Shown here piece after piece: positions 1 to 10,100 of a DNA stretch of 64,000 nucleotides. The notes below the pieces were generated by a model. That model saw only the letters and a program-made list of their open reading frames with translations. It was not told the origin of the DNA and did not search any database. A program made the position numbers and the translations under genes. Position 1 is the stretch's first letter. The number at the start of each line of letters is the position of its first letter. The stretch covers positions 1 to 64,000 of the forward strand of contig NZMW01000017.1 in assembly GCA_002694685.1 (NCBI GenBank). The letters run 5' to 3'. This stretch comes from Balneola sp. GTDB taxonomy: Bacteria > Bacteroidota > Rhodothermia > Balneolales > Balneolaceae.

Positions 1-1
1 A

Positions 2-109
2 AGTGTAGAACTTATCCAGCCAGTGGCTATGGAAGAGGGATTACGCTTTGCGATACGCGAAGGTGGCCGTACCGTCGGTGCCGGAGTGGTAACTAAAATA
101 TTGGATTAG
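2..109 (+). CDS. tuf: Elongation factor Tu, C-terminal end (partial)
   Basis: The first bases encode the last 35 residues of EF-Tu, including [20 protein letters not shown] and ending in KILD before a TAG stop. This stretch belongs to domain 3 of EF-Tu, the GTPase that delivers aminoacyl-tRNA to the ribosome. The upstream part lies outside the window. The position before tRNA-Trp, secE and nusG matches the usual bacterial tuf-secE-nusG order, which supports the call. The reading frame is intact to the left edge. Confidence 0.93.
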   Translation, partial: SVELIQPVAMEEGLRFAIREGGRTVGAGVVTKILD

Positions 110-136
110 GTTATTACCTAAATAAGGCCAGTGCAA

Positions 137-161
137 AGAGCAGACGGATTCCGCCTGCTCT
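137..161 (+). terminator. Hairpin after tuf
   Basis: AGAGCAG pairs with CTGCTCT, and the stem extends inward with one mismatch. There is no clean U-run after it, so it may be a weak terminator, a processing site or an attenuator between tuf and the tRNA-Trp/secE transcript. Confidence 0.4.
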
Positions 162-173
162 TGTGCGCTTTAC

Positions 174-246
174 ACGGGTGTAGCTCAGTTGGCAGAGCAC
201 TGGTCTCCAAAACCAGGTGTCGGGAGTTCGAGCCTCTCCACCCGTG
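174..246 (+). tRNA. trnW: tRNA-Trp (anticodon CCA)
   Basis: A full cloverleaf can be drawn. The acceptor ACGGGTG pairs with CACCCGT and G is the discriminator base. The D-arm begins GCTC, the anticodon stem CTGGT/ACCAG closes the loop CTCCAAA (anticodon CCA), and the T-arm contains GTTCGAG. CCA is not encoded. It lies between tuf and secE, a common place for tRNA-Trp, and ends 18 nt before the secE start, so it is probably cotranscribed and cut out. Confidence 0.96.
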
Positions 247-264
247 CATATTCAAATAGATAAT

Positions 265-447
265 ATGAGCAAGATTAATAATTTTTTTGATGGAGTGGTT
301 AAGGAGTTCAAGAAAGTTTCTTGGCCTACTCAGCAAGAACTAATCGATAACACGATTATCGTTGTAGTTTTTACAATAATAGTATCGTTATTCATCTTTG
401 GTGTCGATCAAATGTATAGCACCATATTAGAAGCTATTTACAATTAA
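265..447 (+). CDS. secE: Preprotein translocase subunit SecE
   Basis: This 60-residue protein matches the short single-span SecE of most bacteria. An amphipathic N-terminal helix contains the conserved KKVSWPTQQEL stretch (about residues 14-25), followed by one membrane segment (about residues 30-52). SecE clamps SecY in the SecYEG inner-membrane channel. The reading frame is open further upstream into the tRNA, but the ATG at 265 (MSKINNFF) gives the usual family length and avoids the tRNA. nusG starts three bases after its stop codon, the standard arrangement. Confidence 0.93.
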   Translation: MSKINNFFDGVVKEFKKVSWPTQQELIDNTIIVVVFTIIVSLFIFGVDQMYSTILEAIYN

Positions 448-450
448 ATA

Positions 451-1008
451 ATGAGTAAAGAACAAACGCATGATTGGTACGTAGTTCGATGTTTTTCCAG
501 TCATGAAAAAAAGGTTAAAGAGTTTCTTGAGCGCGAAATAGAAGATCAGGGTTTGGAAGACAAGATTAGTGAAATCTTGATTCCTACTGAAACTGTGGTT
601 GAAATTCGTGCAGGAAAGAAGCGTACCAGAGAGAAGAATTTCTTTCCGGGTTATATCCTTTTAAATACTCATTATGATGAAGAAGTAAACAATTTAGTAC
701 AAAGTGCACCTTCCTGCCTTGGTTTTTTGAAGGTAGGTAAAAATGTAACGGTGCCATCACCACTTAAAGAGCACGAGGTCAAGCGCATCATTGGTAGAGT
801 GCAAGATAGTGGTGAAGAATCACGGAATATTGAAATTCCGTACAGCGAGGGAGACCTGGTTAAAGTGATATCCGGACCATTTAAAGATTTTGATGGTACT
901 GTTCAGGAAGTGAATCCTGAAAAACTAAAACTGCGAGTTATGGTAAGTATTTTTGGCCGTAAGACTCCGGTAGAAGTGGATGTTAGCCAAGTTGAATCCG
1001 CCAGCTAA
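451..1008 (+). CDS. nusG: Transcription termination/antitermination protein NusG
   Basis: The 185-residue protein has the NusG N-terminal domain (WYVVRCFSSHEKKV at residues 9-22, FFPGYILL near residue 64) and a C-terminal KOW domain (GDLVKVISGPFKDFDGTV, about residues 133-150). NusG binds the RNA polymerase clamp, suppresses pausing, and couples transcription to Rho or to ribosomal protein S10. It follows secE with a 3-nt gap and precedes rplK, as in most bacteria. The length is normal. Confidence 0.96.
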   Translation: MSKEQTHDWYVVRCFSSHEKKVKEFLEREIEDQGLEDKISEILIPTETVVEIRAGKKRTREKNFFPGYILLNTHYDEEVNNLVQSAPSCLGFLKVGKNVTVPSPLKEHEVKRIIGRVQDSGEESRNIEIPYSEGDLVKVISGPFKDFDGTVQEVNPEKLKLRVMVSIFGRKTPVEVDVSQVESAS

Positions 1009-1081
1009 AGAACCTAGTTGATGCACACTAGCTATTACGCAAAATAAACTGAAGTTATTAATTATAGGATCCTGAGAATCC

Positions 1082-1513
1082 ATGGCTAAAAAAGTTGATA
1101 AAATCCTGAAGCTCCAGATTGTTGGGGGGCAGGCAAACCCTGCGCCACCTGTAGGACCGGCACTCGGTCAGGCAGGAATCAATATTATGGAGTTTTGTAA
1201 AGCCTTTAATGCTAAGACTCAGGACAAGGCCGGAACTGTTGTTCCTGTTGAGATTACGGTTTATGCTGATAAGTCTTTTACATTCAAAACTAAGACTCCA
1301 CCAGCACCTGTACTTCTCAAGAAAGCAGCGAAAATCAAGTCCGGATCAGGTGAACCTAACCGAAATAAAGTAGGTACAGTAACCTGGAGCCAATGCAAAG
1401 AAATCGCAGAAGAAAAGATGGAAGACTTAAATGCGTTTGACATCGAAGCTGGTGCGGAAATGGTTGCAGGAACGGCTCGCAGTATGGGTCTTAGAGTAAA
1501 TCGCGAAAAGTAA
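1082..1513 (+). CDS. rplK: 50S ribosomal protein L11
   Basis: The 143-residue protein opens with the L11 signature [19 protein letters not shown] (about residues 21-39) and has the C-terminal rRNA-binding domain ending in [11 protein letters not shown]11 binds the GTPase-associated centre of 23S rRNA and is needed for RelA activation. The 73-nt gap to nusG holds no gene. The ATG at 1082 follows the purine-rich AGGATCCTGAGA. It forms one run with rplA, rplJ and rplL. Confidence 0.97.
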   Translation: MAKKVDKILKLQIVGGQANPAPPVGPALGQAGINIMEFCKAFNAKTQDKAGTVVPVEITVYADKSFTFKTKTPPAPVLLKKAAKIKSGSGEPNRNKVGTVTWSQCKEIAEEKMEDLNAFDIEAGAEMVAGTARSMGLRVNREK

Positions 1514-1525
1514 GGAATTGTGATC

Positions 1526-2224
1526 ATGGCAAATAGAGGAAAAAAATACCAACAGGCTGTGGCACTCGTGAATCCCGAGGTAGAGTATACTTTGGAAGAA
1601 GCGTGCGATCTGGTTAAAAAAACATCTAACGTAAACTTTGATGCTTCTGTGGACGTTGACGTCCGATTAGGAGTTGATCCCCGCCACGCTGACCAGATGG
1701 TCCGTGGTACTGTGAGCTTGCCTCATGGAACAGGGAAAGAAGTTCGCGTGCTGGCTTTGGTAAACGAAGCTAAGCAAGATGAAGCTAGAGAAGCTGGTGC
1801 TGACCATGTTGGTCTTGATGACTACATCACGAAAATTGAAGAGGGGTGGTCCGATATCGACGTGATTATCGCAACCCCTGACGTAATGGGTAAACTCGGT
1901 AAGCTTGGGCGCTTTTTAGGGCCCCGCGGACTGATGCCTAACCCTAAGAGTGGAACCGTAACAATGGATGTGGCTGATGCTGTTAAAACAGTTAAGGCCG
2001 GACAGATTGATTTCCGAGTTGATAAAGCCGGAATCCTTCATACATCGATTGGAAAAGTTAGTTTTGGAGCTAGCGACTTGAAGGAGAATGCTGAGTCATT
2101 CTTCCGAACCGTTATGAATCTGAGACCGGCTTCCGCGAAAGGGCTGTATGTGAAAAGTGTTTTCATAAGCAGCACAATGGGACCAAGCATCCCGATAAGC
2201 AGAACCGCAGTTACATCCCTATAA
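1526..2224 (+). CDS. rplA: 50S ribosomal protein L1
   Basis: The 232-residue protein has L1 features: [20 protein letters not shown] in the middle and GTVT shortly after. L1 builds the mobile stalk near the E site and in many bacteria represses its own operon. A GTG six bases upstream is in frame, but AAGGA (1512-1516) is correctly spaced for the ATG at 1526 and too close to the GTG, so MANRGKKY is taken as the start. It lies 12 nt after rplK and 16 nt before rplJ. Confidence 0.96.
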   Translation: MANRGKKYQQAVALVNPEVEYTLEEACDLVKKTSNVNFDASVDVDVRLGVDPRHADQMVRGTVSLPHGTGKEVRVLALVNEAKQDEAREAGADHVGLDDYITKIEEGWSDIDVIIATPDVMGKLGKLGRFLGPRGLMPNPKSGTVTMDVADAVKTVKAGQIDFRVDKAGILHTSIGKVSFGASDLKENAESFFRTVMNLRPASAKGLYVKSVFISSTMGPSIPISRTAVTSL

Positions 2225-2240
2225 TAGGAGGAATTAAATT

Positions 2241-2762
2241 ATGCCTACTGCAGAAAAGCAAGCAGTTTTAGACGAGATTGCCGATAAACTAAATAGTTCA
2301 AGTGCTTTATATATCACGAACTATTCTGGAATGTCGGTACCTGAAGTTAATGAGCTGCGAGGTGCATTTCGTAAGGGAGATATTCGCTTCAAAGTATATA
2401 AGAACAAACTGATGAAGCTCGCAATGGAAAAGGCTGGTGGATATGATGAAATCATCCCGGCACTTGTTGAGCAAAATGCGTTTGCATTCGTTGAAGAAGA
2501 ATTATCTGCACCTGCCAAGGTACTTAAAGATTTTATCAAGGATAATAACAAGCCACAATTTAAAGCAGCTATCGTAGACGGAGATTTCTACGGGGAAGAT
2601 AAGCTGGACGTTCTTGCCGCTATGAAGTCGAAGAACGAGATTATTGGTGATATCCTTGGTCTGTTGATGGCCCCACTATCTAATGTAGTTGGTGCGCTTG
2701 AATCACAAGGATCTAACCTTGTTGGTGCTGTTAAAACCATCGCTGAAAAAGGCGAAGAGTAA
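2241..2762 (+). CDS. rplJ: 50S ribosomal protein L10
   Basis: The 173-residue L10 begins with the conserved EKQAVLDEIADKL helix and includes VYKNKLMKLAMEKA (about residues 52-65). The C-terminal helix should carry L7/L12 dimers. A strong AGGAGG (from 2227) precedes the ATG. The gap to rplA is only 16 nt, so the long L10 leader found in some bacteria is absent. Any autoregulation by L10 or L1 must act elsewhere in the transcript. Confidence 0.96.
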   Translation: MPTAEKQAVLDEIADKLNSSSALYITNYSGMSVPEVNELRGAFRKGDIRFKVYKNKLMKLAMEKAGGYDEIIPALVEQNAFAFVEEELSAPAKVLKDFIKDNNKPQFKAAIVDGDFYGEDKLDVLAAMKSKNEIIGDILGLLMAPLSNVVGALESQGSNLVGAVKTIAEKGEE

Positions 2763-2814
2763 CCCCTTTATACACAACTAGAATTTTTTATATCAAAACA
2801 ACTGGAGAAAAATA

Positions 2815-3192
2815 ATGGCTGACGTTAAAGATTTAGCTGAACAGCTTGTCAACCTGACAATTAAAGAAGCAAATGAACTTGCAAAAGTTCTTGAAGAAGA
2901 ATACGATATCAAACCTGCTCAAGCTGCTGTTGCAGTAGCTGGACCTGCTGGCGGTGGAGAAGCCGGTGGTGGAGAAGAGCAAACTGAGTTTGACGTAGTT
3001 CTGAAGAGTGCTGGTGCTAAGAAAATCGCCGTGATCAAAGAAGTACGCGGTATCACTGGTCTTGGGCTTAAAGAAGCCAAAGAATTAGTTGATGGAGCTC
3101 CTAATAATGTTAAAGAAGCAGTATCGAAAGATGAAGCTGAAGACATTAAATCCAAGCTTGAAGAAGCTGGTGCTGAAGTAGAGCTCAAGTAA
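2815..3192 (+). CDS. rplL: 50S ribosomal protein L7/L12
   Basis: The 125-residue acidic protein has the N-terminal dimerisation helices, an Ala/Gly hinge ([16 protein letters not shown], about residues 38-54) and the conserved C-terminal domain with [21 protein letters not shown]7/L12 forms the multicopy ribosomal stalk that recruits translation factors. The glycine-rich hinge is slightly unusual but within family variation. A stable stem-loop separates it from rpoB. Confidence 0.97.
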   Translation: MADVKDLAEQLVNLTIKEANELAKVLEEEYDIKPAQAAVAVAGPAGGGEAGGGEEQTEFDVVLKSAGAKKIAVIKEVRGITGLGLKEAKELVDGAPNNVKEAVSKDEAEDIKSKLEEAGAEVELK

Positions 3193-3214
3193 CTCATACT
3201 TACAAATTCGTTGG

Positions 3215-3244
3215 TAGCCAATGCCGTGAAAACGGTATTGGCTA
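3215..3244 (+). promoter_or_regulatory. rplL-rpoB intergenic stem-loop
   Basis: TAGCCAATGCCG (3215-3226) pairs over 12 bp, with one G-U, with CGGTATTGGCTA (3233-3244) around the loop TGAAAA. No U-run follows, so this fits a partial attenuator or RNase III-type processing site that sets the ratio of ribosomal protein to polymerase mRNA, as known between rplL and rpoB in enterics. The role here is inferred from position. Confidence 0.55.
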
Positions 3245-3263
3245 TTGGCGTCTATATAAATCG

Positions 3264-3282
3264 ACCCCGATAGCCTTGGGGT
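3264..3282 (+). promoter_or_regulatory. Second small hairpin before rpoB
   Basis: ACCCC (3264-3268) pairs with GGGGT (3278-3282) around a 9-nt loop. It lies about 45 nt before the rpoB start and just downstream of the larger stem-loop. Its role is unknown; it may be part of the same leader structure. Confidence 0.35.
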
Positions 3283-3325
3283 TTAGCCGTATCATTTACC
3301 TTCAATCTAAGAGGAGAGGTTCCTT

Positions 3326-6300
3326 TTGAGCAAGAAGATGCAAACTATTCCGAACACGGAACGCTTATCGTTTGGTAAAACCAAACATGTACTGGATTAT
3401 CCGGATTTTCTGGACATCCAATTAGAGTCATTCGAAAAATTTGTACAACTTGACATTGCTCCCAATGAGCGTGAAAGTCAAGGGCTACAACGAATATTTA
3501 ATGAAAACTTTCCGATTCAGGACAGTCGTGAGACTCACATACTTGAATTTCTATATTTCAATGTTGATGTGCCTCGTTATACGATTGCTGAATGTCAGGA
3601 TCGTGGTTTAACTTATTCCGTTCCGCTTAAAGCAAAATTGCGACTATCGTCTGTTGATGATAGTGACGAAGCCAGCGAAACTATTGAGCAGGAAGTATTT
3701 TTAGGCGACCTGCCCTGGATGTCAAATCGCGGAACATTTATAATCAATGGCGCAGAGCGTGTAATTGTAAGTCAGTTGCACCGTTCCCCCGGAGTTTTCT
3801 TTGGACAAAATGTCCACCCGAATGGAACACAATTGTATTCTGCACGAGTGATTCCTTTTAAAGGCTCATGGATTGAGTTTACAACGGATATTCGTGACGT
3901 ACTTTGGGCGTATATCGATCGTAAGAAAAAAGTTCCAGCCACTACACTATTACGTGCACTTGGTTATTCATCAGATATCGAGCTCCTTAGCTTGTTTGAG
4001 ATGTCTGAAGAAATCAAGTTTGGCAAGAAGGCTGATTACAACAAGAAATTAGTTGGGCGACGCCTTGCTGAGAATATTGTTGTTGAAAGCATGGAAGAAG
4101 TGGTTGATGATGAGACCGGTGAAGTTACCGAGGCACTGAATCGTCAGATAATCTTTGAACGTGATCATGAACTTACAGAAGATGACTTTGGATCCCTTCA
4201 GGAAGCAGAAGTAGAGAAAGTTCTGGTACAGAAAATTTCAGCTGAAGAGTCTGAGCGTTCTGTAATTATGAATACGCTTCGTAAGGATCCTACTTATGAT
4301 GAGTCAACTGCACTTGGAGAAATTTACCAGCAGATTAGATCAGGTGAAATGCCAGATCCTGAAACTGCACGTTCAATTCTTGAGCGACTGTTCTTCAGTG
4401 ACAAGAAATACGACTTAGGTGAAGTTGGAAGATACCGACTTAACAAACGACTTAAATTAGATCAGGATAACACCCTTCAGTATCTGACTAAAGAAGATAT
4501 TGTAGCGATTGTAAAAGAGGTTATCCGCCTTAAGAACATGAAGTCTCAGGTTGATGATATTGATCACTTGAGCAACCGTCGTGTACGTACGGTAGGTGAG
4601 CAGTTAGGTCAACAGTTTGCTATTGGGCTTGCCCGAATGGCGCGAACAATCCGCGAGCGTATGAACTCTCGTGATGCTGAGCAGCTAACTCCACAGGATC
4701 TTGTGAATGCACGTACCATTTCTAGTGTAATTAACACTTTCTTTGGTACTAACCAGCTTTCTCAGTTCATGGATCAAACGAATCCATTAGCTGAATTGAC
4801 TCACAAGCGACGTATGTCGGCCCTAGGACCTGGTGGTTTGACACGTGAACGAGCCGGTTTTGAGGTTCGTGACGTTCACTATACTCACTATGGTCGTCTT
4901 TGTCCAATTGAAACACCTGAGGGTCCAAACATTGGTTTGATCTCCTCTTTATGTGTGCATGCGAAAGTAAATGACTTTGGATTTATTGAAACTCCTTACC
5001 GAAAAGTGAAGGAAGGAAAAGTTTCCAAAGATGTAGAATATCTCGCGGCTGAGCAGGAAGATGAGACAGTAATTGCTCAGGCTAATGCAGAAATTGATGA
5101 TAAAGGGGTTTTTGAGAGTGAAGCTATTTTCTCTCGTACACGTGAGGGTAACTACCTGCGTGTGAAGCCTGAAGAAATTGAATATATGGATGTTGCTACT
5201 AACCAGATTACTTCTCTGGCGGCAGCGATGATTCCATTTATTGAACATGATGATGCTAACCGTGCCCTGATGGGTTCGAACATGCAGCGTCAGGCAGTTC
5301 CTCTTCTCCGTCCGGAGGCTCCTGTTGTGGGAACCGGACTTGAGCAACGTGCTGCCCGTGACTCACGTGCTATCATTACAGCAGATTCTGCTGGTGAAGT
5401 AGTATATGTAAGTGCGACTGAAATCAGAGTTAAATACAACCGTACCGAAGACGAGCAGCATTGCTACTTTGATGGTGGGGTGAAAACGTACAAGCTCGAT
5501 AAATTCATTCGTACCAACCAGGATACTACCATAAACCAGCGTCCGGTTGTTAAGATTGGCGACAAAGTTAAAGAAGGTCAGGCTCTTGCCGACGGTTGTT
5601 CAACCGATAAAGGTGAGCTTGCTCTTGGCCGTAACCTGCTCGTGGCTTTCATGCCTTGGAGAGGGTACAACTTTGAGGATGCTATTGTAGTGAGTGAGCG
5701 CATCGTTCAAGATGACATTTATACTTCCATTCACGTTACTGAATTCGAACAACAAGTTCGTGACACTAAGCGTGGTGAAGAAGAACTGACTCGTGAAATT
5801 CCTAACGTAAGTGAGGATGCAACCCGCAACCTTGACGAGCGTGGAATTATTCGCGTAGGTGCTAAGATTGAGCATGGCGATATATTAGTAGGTAAAATTA
5901 CTCCAAAAGGAGAAACAGATCCTACCCCGGAAGAAAAATTACTCCGCGCCATTTTTGGTGATAAAGCTGGTGATGTGAAAGATGCATCCCTTAAAGTACC
6001 TCCGGGTGTTGAAGGGACTGTTATCGACACTAAGCTTTTCAGTCGTAAGCGTGATGAGTTAGTATCTCGTAAAGAAGAGAAAAAACGTGTTGAGCAGGAA
6101 GAAGAACGTCATAAGCAGAAGCTGGCTGAATTGAACCAGCTTTGGGCCGACAAGATGTACTCACTGCTTCGCGATAAAACATCTCCAGGTGTATTGGACT
6201 ACAGTAATGTAGAGCTGATCCCGAAAGGCGAGAAATACAAGAAATCTGTATTTGAAGAATTAGATCCGGTAAACATCAACGAAAACATCGACTGGGCCAC

Positions 6301-7153
6301 TGATGGTGAGCTTGTGAAGATGGTTAAAGAGTTGTTTGCTAACTACCGCGAGCTTCGTCGTGAAATTGACACCGAAGCTAAGCGTCGTAAATTTGCCATC
6401 CAGGTAGGAGATGAACTCCCGCCAGGTATCATTCAGAAAGCGAAAGTTTATGTTGCTAAGAAACGTAAGCTTCACGTAGGTGATAAGATGGCCGGTCGTC
6501 ACGGAAACAAAGGTGTGGTTGCTAAAATCGTGCCTGCCGAAGACATGCCATTTATGGAAGACGGCACCCCGGTTGACATCTGTCTAAACCCACTGGGTGT
6601 ACCTTCTCGTATGAACCTTGGTCAGATTTATGAAACCATTCTTGGATGGGCTGCCAAGAAAATGGGTGTGACCTTTGCGTCGCCTATCTTCGACGGTGCA
6701 TCTATGGATGAAGTTAGAGAGAAACTAAAAGAAGCAGGATTACCTGAAGACGGTCGCGTAAATCTTTATGACGGACGTACAGGTGAGCCATTCGCACAGA
6801 AAACAACTGTAGGTTATATCTACATGTTGAAACTAAATCACCTGATTCAGGACAAGATGCACTCTCGTTCTATCGGGCCATATTCACTTATTACGCAGCA
6901 ACCATTGGGCGGTAAAGCTCAGTTTGGTGGCCAGCGACTTGGTGAGATGGAGGTTTGGGCACTGTACGCATATGGTGCATCCAGCATCTTGAAAGAAATG
7001 CTCACTGTAAAAAGTGATGACGTAAAAGGGCGCTCTAAAGTATATGAAGCGATCGTGAAAGGTGAGAACCTGCCCGATGGCGACGTGCCCGAATCATTCA
7101 AGGTATTGTTACGAGAGCTTATGGGTCTCGGCCTTGAAATGCACATTGAATAA
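3326..7153 (+). CDS. rpoB: DNA-directed RNA polymerase subunit beta
   Basis: The 1275-residue beta subunit forms one side of the polymerase cleft. The rifampicin region reads NQLSQFMDQTNPLAELTHKR followed by RMSALGPGG, so the Asp, His and Ser positions most often mutated in resistant strains carry the sensitive residues. Later landmarks are RPVVKIGDKV, the lysine-rich GDKMAGRHGNKGVV and the C-terminal GGQRLGEMEVWALYAYGA. The start is TTG at 3326 (MSKKMQT), placed correctly after GGAGAGG (3313-3319). The next ATG, at 3338, is too far from that site. It is followed by rpoC after 30 nt. Confidence 0.98.
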   Translation: MSKKMQTIPNTERLSFGKTKHVLDYPDFLDIQLESFEKFVQLDIAPNERESQGLQRIFNENFPIQDSRETHILEFLYFNVDVPRYTIAECQDRGLTYSVPLKAKLRLSSVDDSDEASETIEQEVFLGDLPWMSNRGTFIINGAERVIVSQLHRSPGVFFGQNVHPNGTQLYSARVIPFKGSWIEFTTDIRDVLWAYIDRKKKVPATTLLRALGYSSDIELLSLFEMSEEIKFGKKADYNKKLVGRRLAENIVVESMEEVVDDETGEVTEALNRQIIFERDHELTEDDFGSLQEAEVEKVLVQKISAEESERSVIMNTLRKDPTYDESTALGEIYQQIRSGEMPDPETARSILERLFFSDKKYDLGEVGRYRLNKRLKLDQDNTLQYLTKEDIVAIVKEVIRLKNMKSQVDDIDHLSNRRVRTVGEQLGQQFAIGLARMARTIRERMNSRDAEQLTPQDLVNARTISSVINTFFGTNQLSQFMDQTNPLAELTHKRRMSALGPGGLTRERAGFEVRDVHYTHYGRLCPIETPEGPNIGLISSLCVHAKVNDFGFIETPYRKVKEGKVSKDVEYLAAEQEDETVIAQANAEIDDKGVFESEAIFSRTREGNYLRVKPEEIEYMDVATNQITSLAAAMIPFIEHDDANRALMGSNMQRQAVPLLRPEAPVVGTGLEQRAARDSRAIITADSAGEVVYVSATEIRVKYNRTEDEQHCYFDGGVKTYKLDKFIRTNQDTTINQRPVVKIGDKVKEGQALADGCSTDKGELALGRNLLVAFMPWRGYNFEDAIVVSERIVQDDIYTSIHVTEFEQQVRDTKRGEEELTREIPNVSEDATRNLDERGIIRVGAKIEHGDILVGKITPKGETDPTPEEKLLRAIFGDKAGDVKDASLKVPPGVEGTVIDTKLFSRKRDELVSRKEEKKRVEQEEERHKQKLAELNQLWADKMYSLLRDKTSPGVLDYSNVELIPKGEKYKKSVFEELDPVNINENIDWATDGELVKMVKELFANYRELRREIDTEAKRRKFAIQVGDELPPGIIQKAKVYVAKKRKLHVGDKMAGRHGNKGVVAKIVPAEDMPFMEDGTPVDICLNPLGVPSRMNLGQIYETILGWAAKKMGVTFASPIFDGASMDEVREKLKEAGLPEDGRVNLYDGRTGEPFAQKTTVGYIYMLKLNHLIQDKMHSRSIGPYSLITQQPLGGKAQFGGQRLGEMEVWALYAYGASSILKEMLTVKSDDVKGRSKVYEAIVKGENLPDGDVPESFKVLLRELMGLGLEMHIE

Positions 7154-7183
7154 TTTCACTGTTAATAATTTGGAGGAACATCC

Positions 7184-10100
7184 TTGCCAGTAACTAAGAC
7201 ATTAACAGTCACGAAAGACTTCGACAGCATTGGGGTATCCCTTGCTTCCGCAGAGACGATTTTATCTCGCTCTCACGGAGAAGTCTTGACTCCTGAGACA
7301 ATAAACTATAGAACATTCAAACCGGAAATGGACGGTCTTTTCTGTGAAAAGATCTTCGGGCCGGTGAAAGATTACGAATGCCATTGTGGTAAATACAAGC
7401 GTATCCGCTATAAGGGAATTATCTGCGACCGTTGCGGTGTAGAAGTTACCCGGAAAGCTGTACGTCGTGAGCGAATGGGGCATATCACCCTTACCGTTCC
7501 TGTAGTACACATCTGGTATTTCAAATCTCTTCCTAACAAGATTGCCTATTTAATAGGTACATCATCTAAGAACCTTGATAAGATTGTTTATTACGAGACA
7601 TTCGTAATTATCAATCCGGGTGTGGCGCGTGACCTCGGTTATGCTCAGGGTGATATGATCTCGGAAGAAGAAAAATGGGATATTTTAGAACAACTCCCTG
7701 AAGACAACCAAGAACTTGATAATGACGATGACGACAAATTTATCGTTAAGGAAGGAGCAGATGCTTTAGAAGCACTTCTTGCTGATCAGGATCTTGATGA
7801 ATTGGCTTATCAGTTACGTTATGAAGTGAAGCATGAGACTTCACAGATGCGTAAGAAGAAAAAGCTGAAGCGTCTCCAGGTAATTGAGTCTTTCCGTGCA
7901 GCGAACCAGCATACTGAAAACCGTCCCGAGTGGATGGTTCAGAGTGTAATCCCGGTAATTCCACCAGAATTACGTCCGTTGGTGCCTCTTGAAGGTGGTC
8001 GTTTTGCAACGTCTGACTTGAATGATCTATATCGTCGTGTCATCATCCGTAACAATCGTCTTAAGAGACTGATTGATATTAAAGCTCCTGATGTAATTCT
8101 CAGAAATGAGAAACGTATGCTTCAGGAAGCGGTTGATTCACTTTACGATAACTCAAGAAAATCAAACGCAGTAAGAAACAACAACCGACCTCTTAAGTCA
8201 CTTTCAGATATGCTGAAAGGTAAGAGTGGCCGTTTCCGTCAAAACCTTCTTGGTAAGCGTGTTGACTATTCCGGCCGTTCTGTGATTGTGGTAGGACCCG
8301 AGCTGAAAATGCACGAATGCGGTCTGCCGAAAGAAATGGCGGTTGAGCTCTACAAGCCATTCATTATCCGTCGACTCATTGAGCGTGGATATGTGAAAAC
8401 GGTTAAGAGCGCTAAGAAAGTAGTAGACCGACGCGATGCCGTTGTTTGGGAAGTCCTTGAAAATGTAATTGATGGACACCCCGTAATGCTTAACCGTGCA
8501 CCAACCTTGCACCGTTTAGGTATTCAGGCATTCCAGCCGGTACTTATTGAAGAAAAAGCTATCCGATTACACCCGCTCGCATGTACAGCGTTTAACGCTG
8601 ACTTTGACGGTGACCAGATGGCTGTTCACCTTCCATTGAGCCATGATGCCGTACTTGAGGCTTCTGTGCTGATGTTAGGTTCTCACAATATTTTATCTCC
8701 TGCGAATGGTGGACCAATTGCGGTTCCTTCTCAGGATATGATTTTGGGTCTGTATTATCTTACCAAGCCGGATGATGGCCGTAAAGGTGAAGGCAAAACC
8801 TTCTCTTCTCCAGCAGAAGTATTGGTTGCTTTCGACCAAGGTAAGTTGGATACACACGCCAAAGTCAACGTTCGGATTCCTGTAATCAATGAAGACGGAG
8901 AAGTATCTAACGAAGTAATTAAAACTTCTACGGGACGTGTTCTCTTCAACCAGATTACACCTAAGGAAATCCCATTCATCAACAAAACTCTTGGTAAAAA
9001 AGAACTGAGAAACTTGATTGGTGATATTCATGCAATTGTAGGAACGGCTAAGACGGCTAAATTCCTTGATGACATGAAGAAAGTTGGTTATGAAGAAGCC
9101 ACCATTGGTGGTCTGTCTTTCAGCCTTGATGATATCATTATTCCGGATGCGAAAGCTGAGTTGATTACTAAAGCGAAGGCAGAAGTGAATGATATTCAGG
9201 GACGTTACGAGATGGGTTTCATTACCGACAACGAACGTTACAACCAGGTTATTGATAAGTGGACCAGTACCACAAACCGTGTTTCCGAAACCCTGTTTAC
9301 TGCCCTGCAGAACGACAGAGATGGTTTCAACCCGGTATATATGATGGCGGATTCCGGAGCTCGAGGTTCTAAAGAGCAGATTCGTCAGTTAGGTGGTATG
9401 CGTGGTCTGATGGCGAAGCCTCAGAAGAGTTCCATGCAGCAAGGGAATGAGGTAATTGAGAACCCGATTCTTTCTTCTTTCAAAGAGGGACTAACGGTAC
9501 TTGAATACTTTATCTCTACTCACGGTGCTCGTAAAGGTCTTGCCGATACGGCTCTTAAAACTGCCGATGCGGGTTACCTGACTCGTCGTCTAGTTGATGT
9601 GTCACAAGATGTGATCATTAACGAGAATGACTGTGGTACACTCCGTGGTATTAAGATGTCGGCATTGAAAGACAATGAAGATATCATTGAAAGTCTTGAG
9701 GACAGAATTATCGGGCGTGTTTCACTCCACGAAATTTATGATCCTATTTCTGATGATCTGATCTGCGAAGCCAATCAAATGATTGACGAAGTAGTAGCTC
9801 AGAAAATCGCTGAGACCTCCATTGAAGAAGTAGAAATTCGTTCAGTACTTACCTGTGAAACCGGACGTGGTGTATGTGCCAAATGTTATGGCCGTGACCT
9901 CGCTCGTGGAACCGTAGTTGAGAAGGGAGAAGCCGTAGGTGTTATCGCTGCTCAGTCTATTGGTGAGCCAGGTACGCAGCTGACCCTTCGAACTTTCCAC
10001 GTTGGTGGTACAGCTTCTCGACTTGAGGCTGAATCTCAGCATAAGACGAAATTTGAAGGTAAAGTAGAATTTGAAAACGTTCGCGTTGTGGTTTACAACG

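Noticed and set aside
118-336. Minus-strand open frame across tRNA-Trp and the start of secE
   Set aside because: It covers a tRNA gene and the start of a conserved gene on the other strand, and has no recognisable protein features.
4949-5347. Long minus-strand open frame inside rpoB
   Set aside because: It is antisense to a universally conserved coding region, with unusual composition and no family likeness; a shadow of rpoB codon usage.
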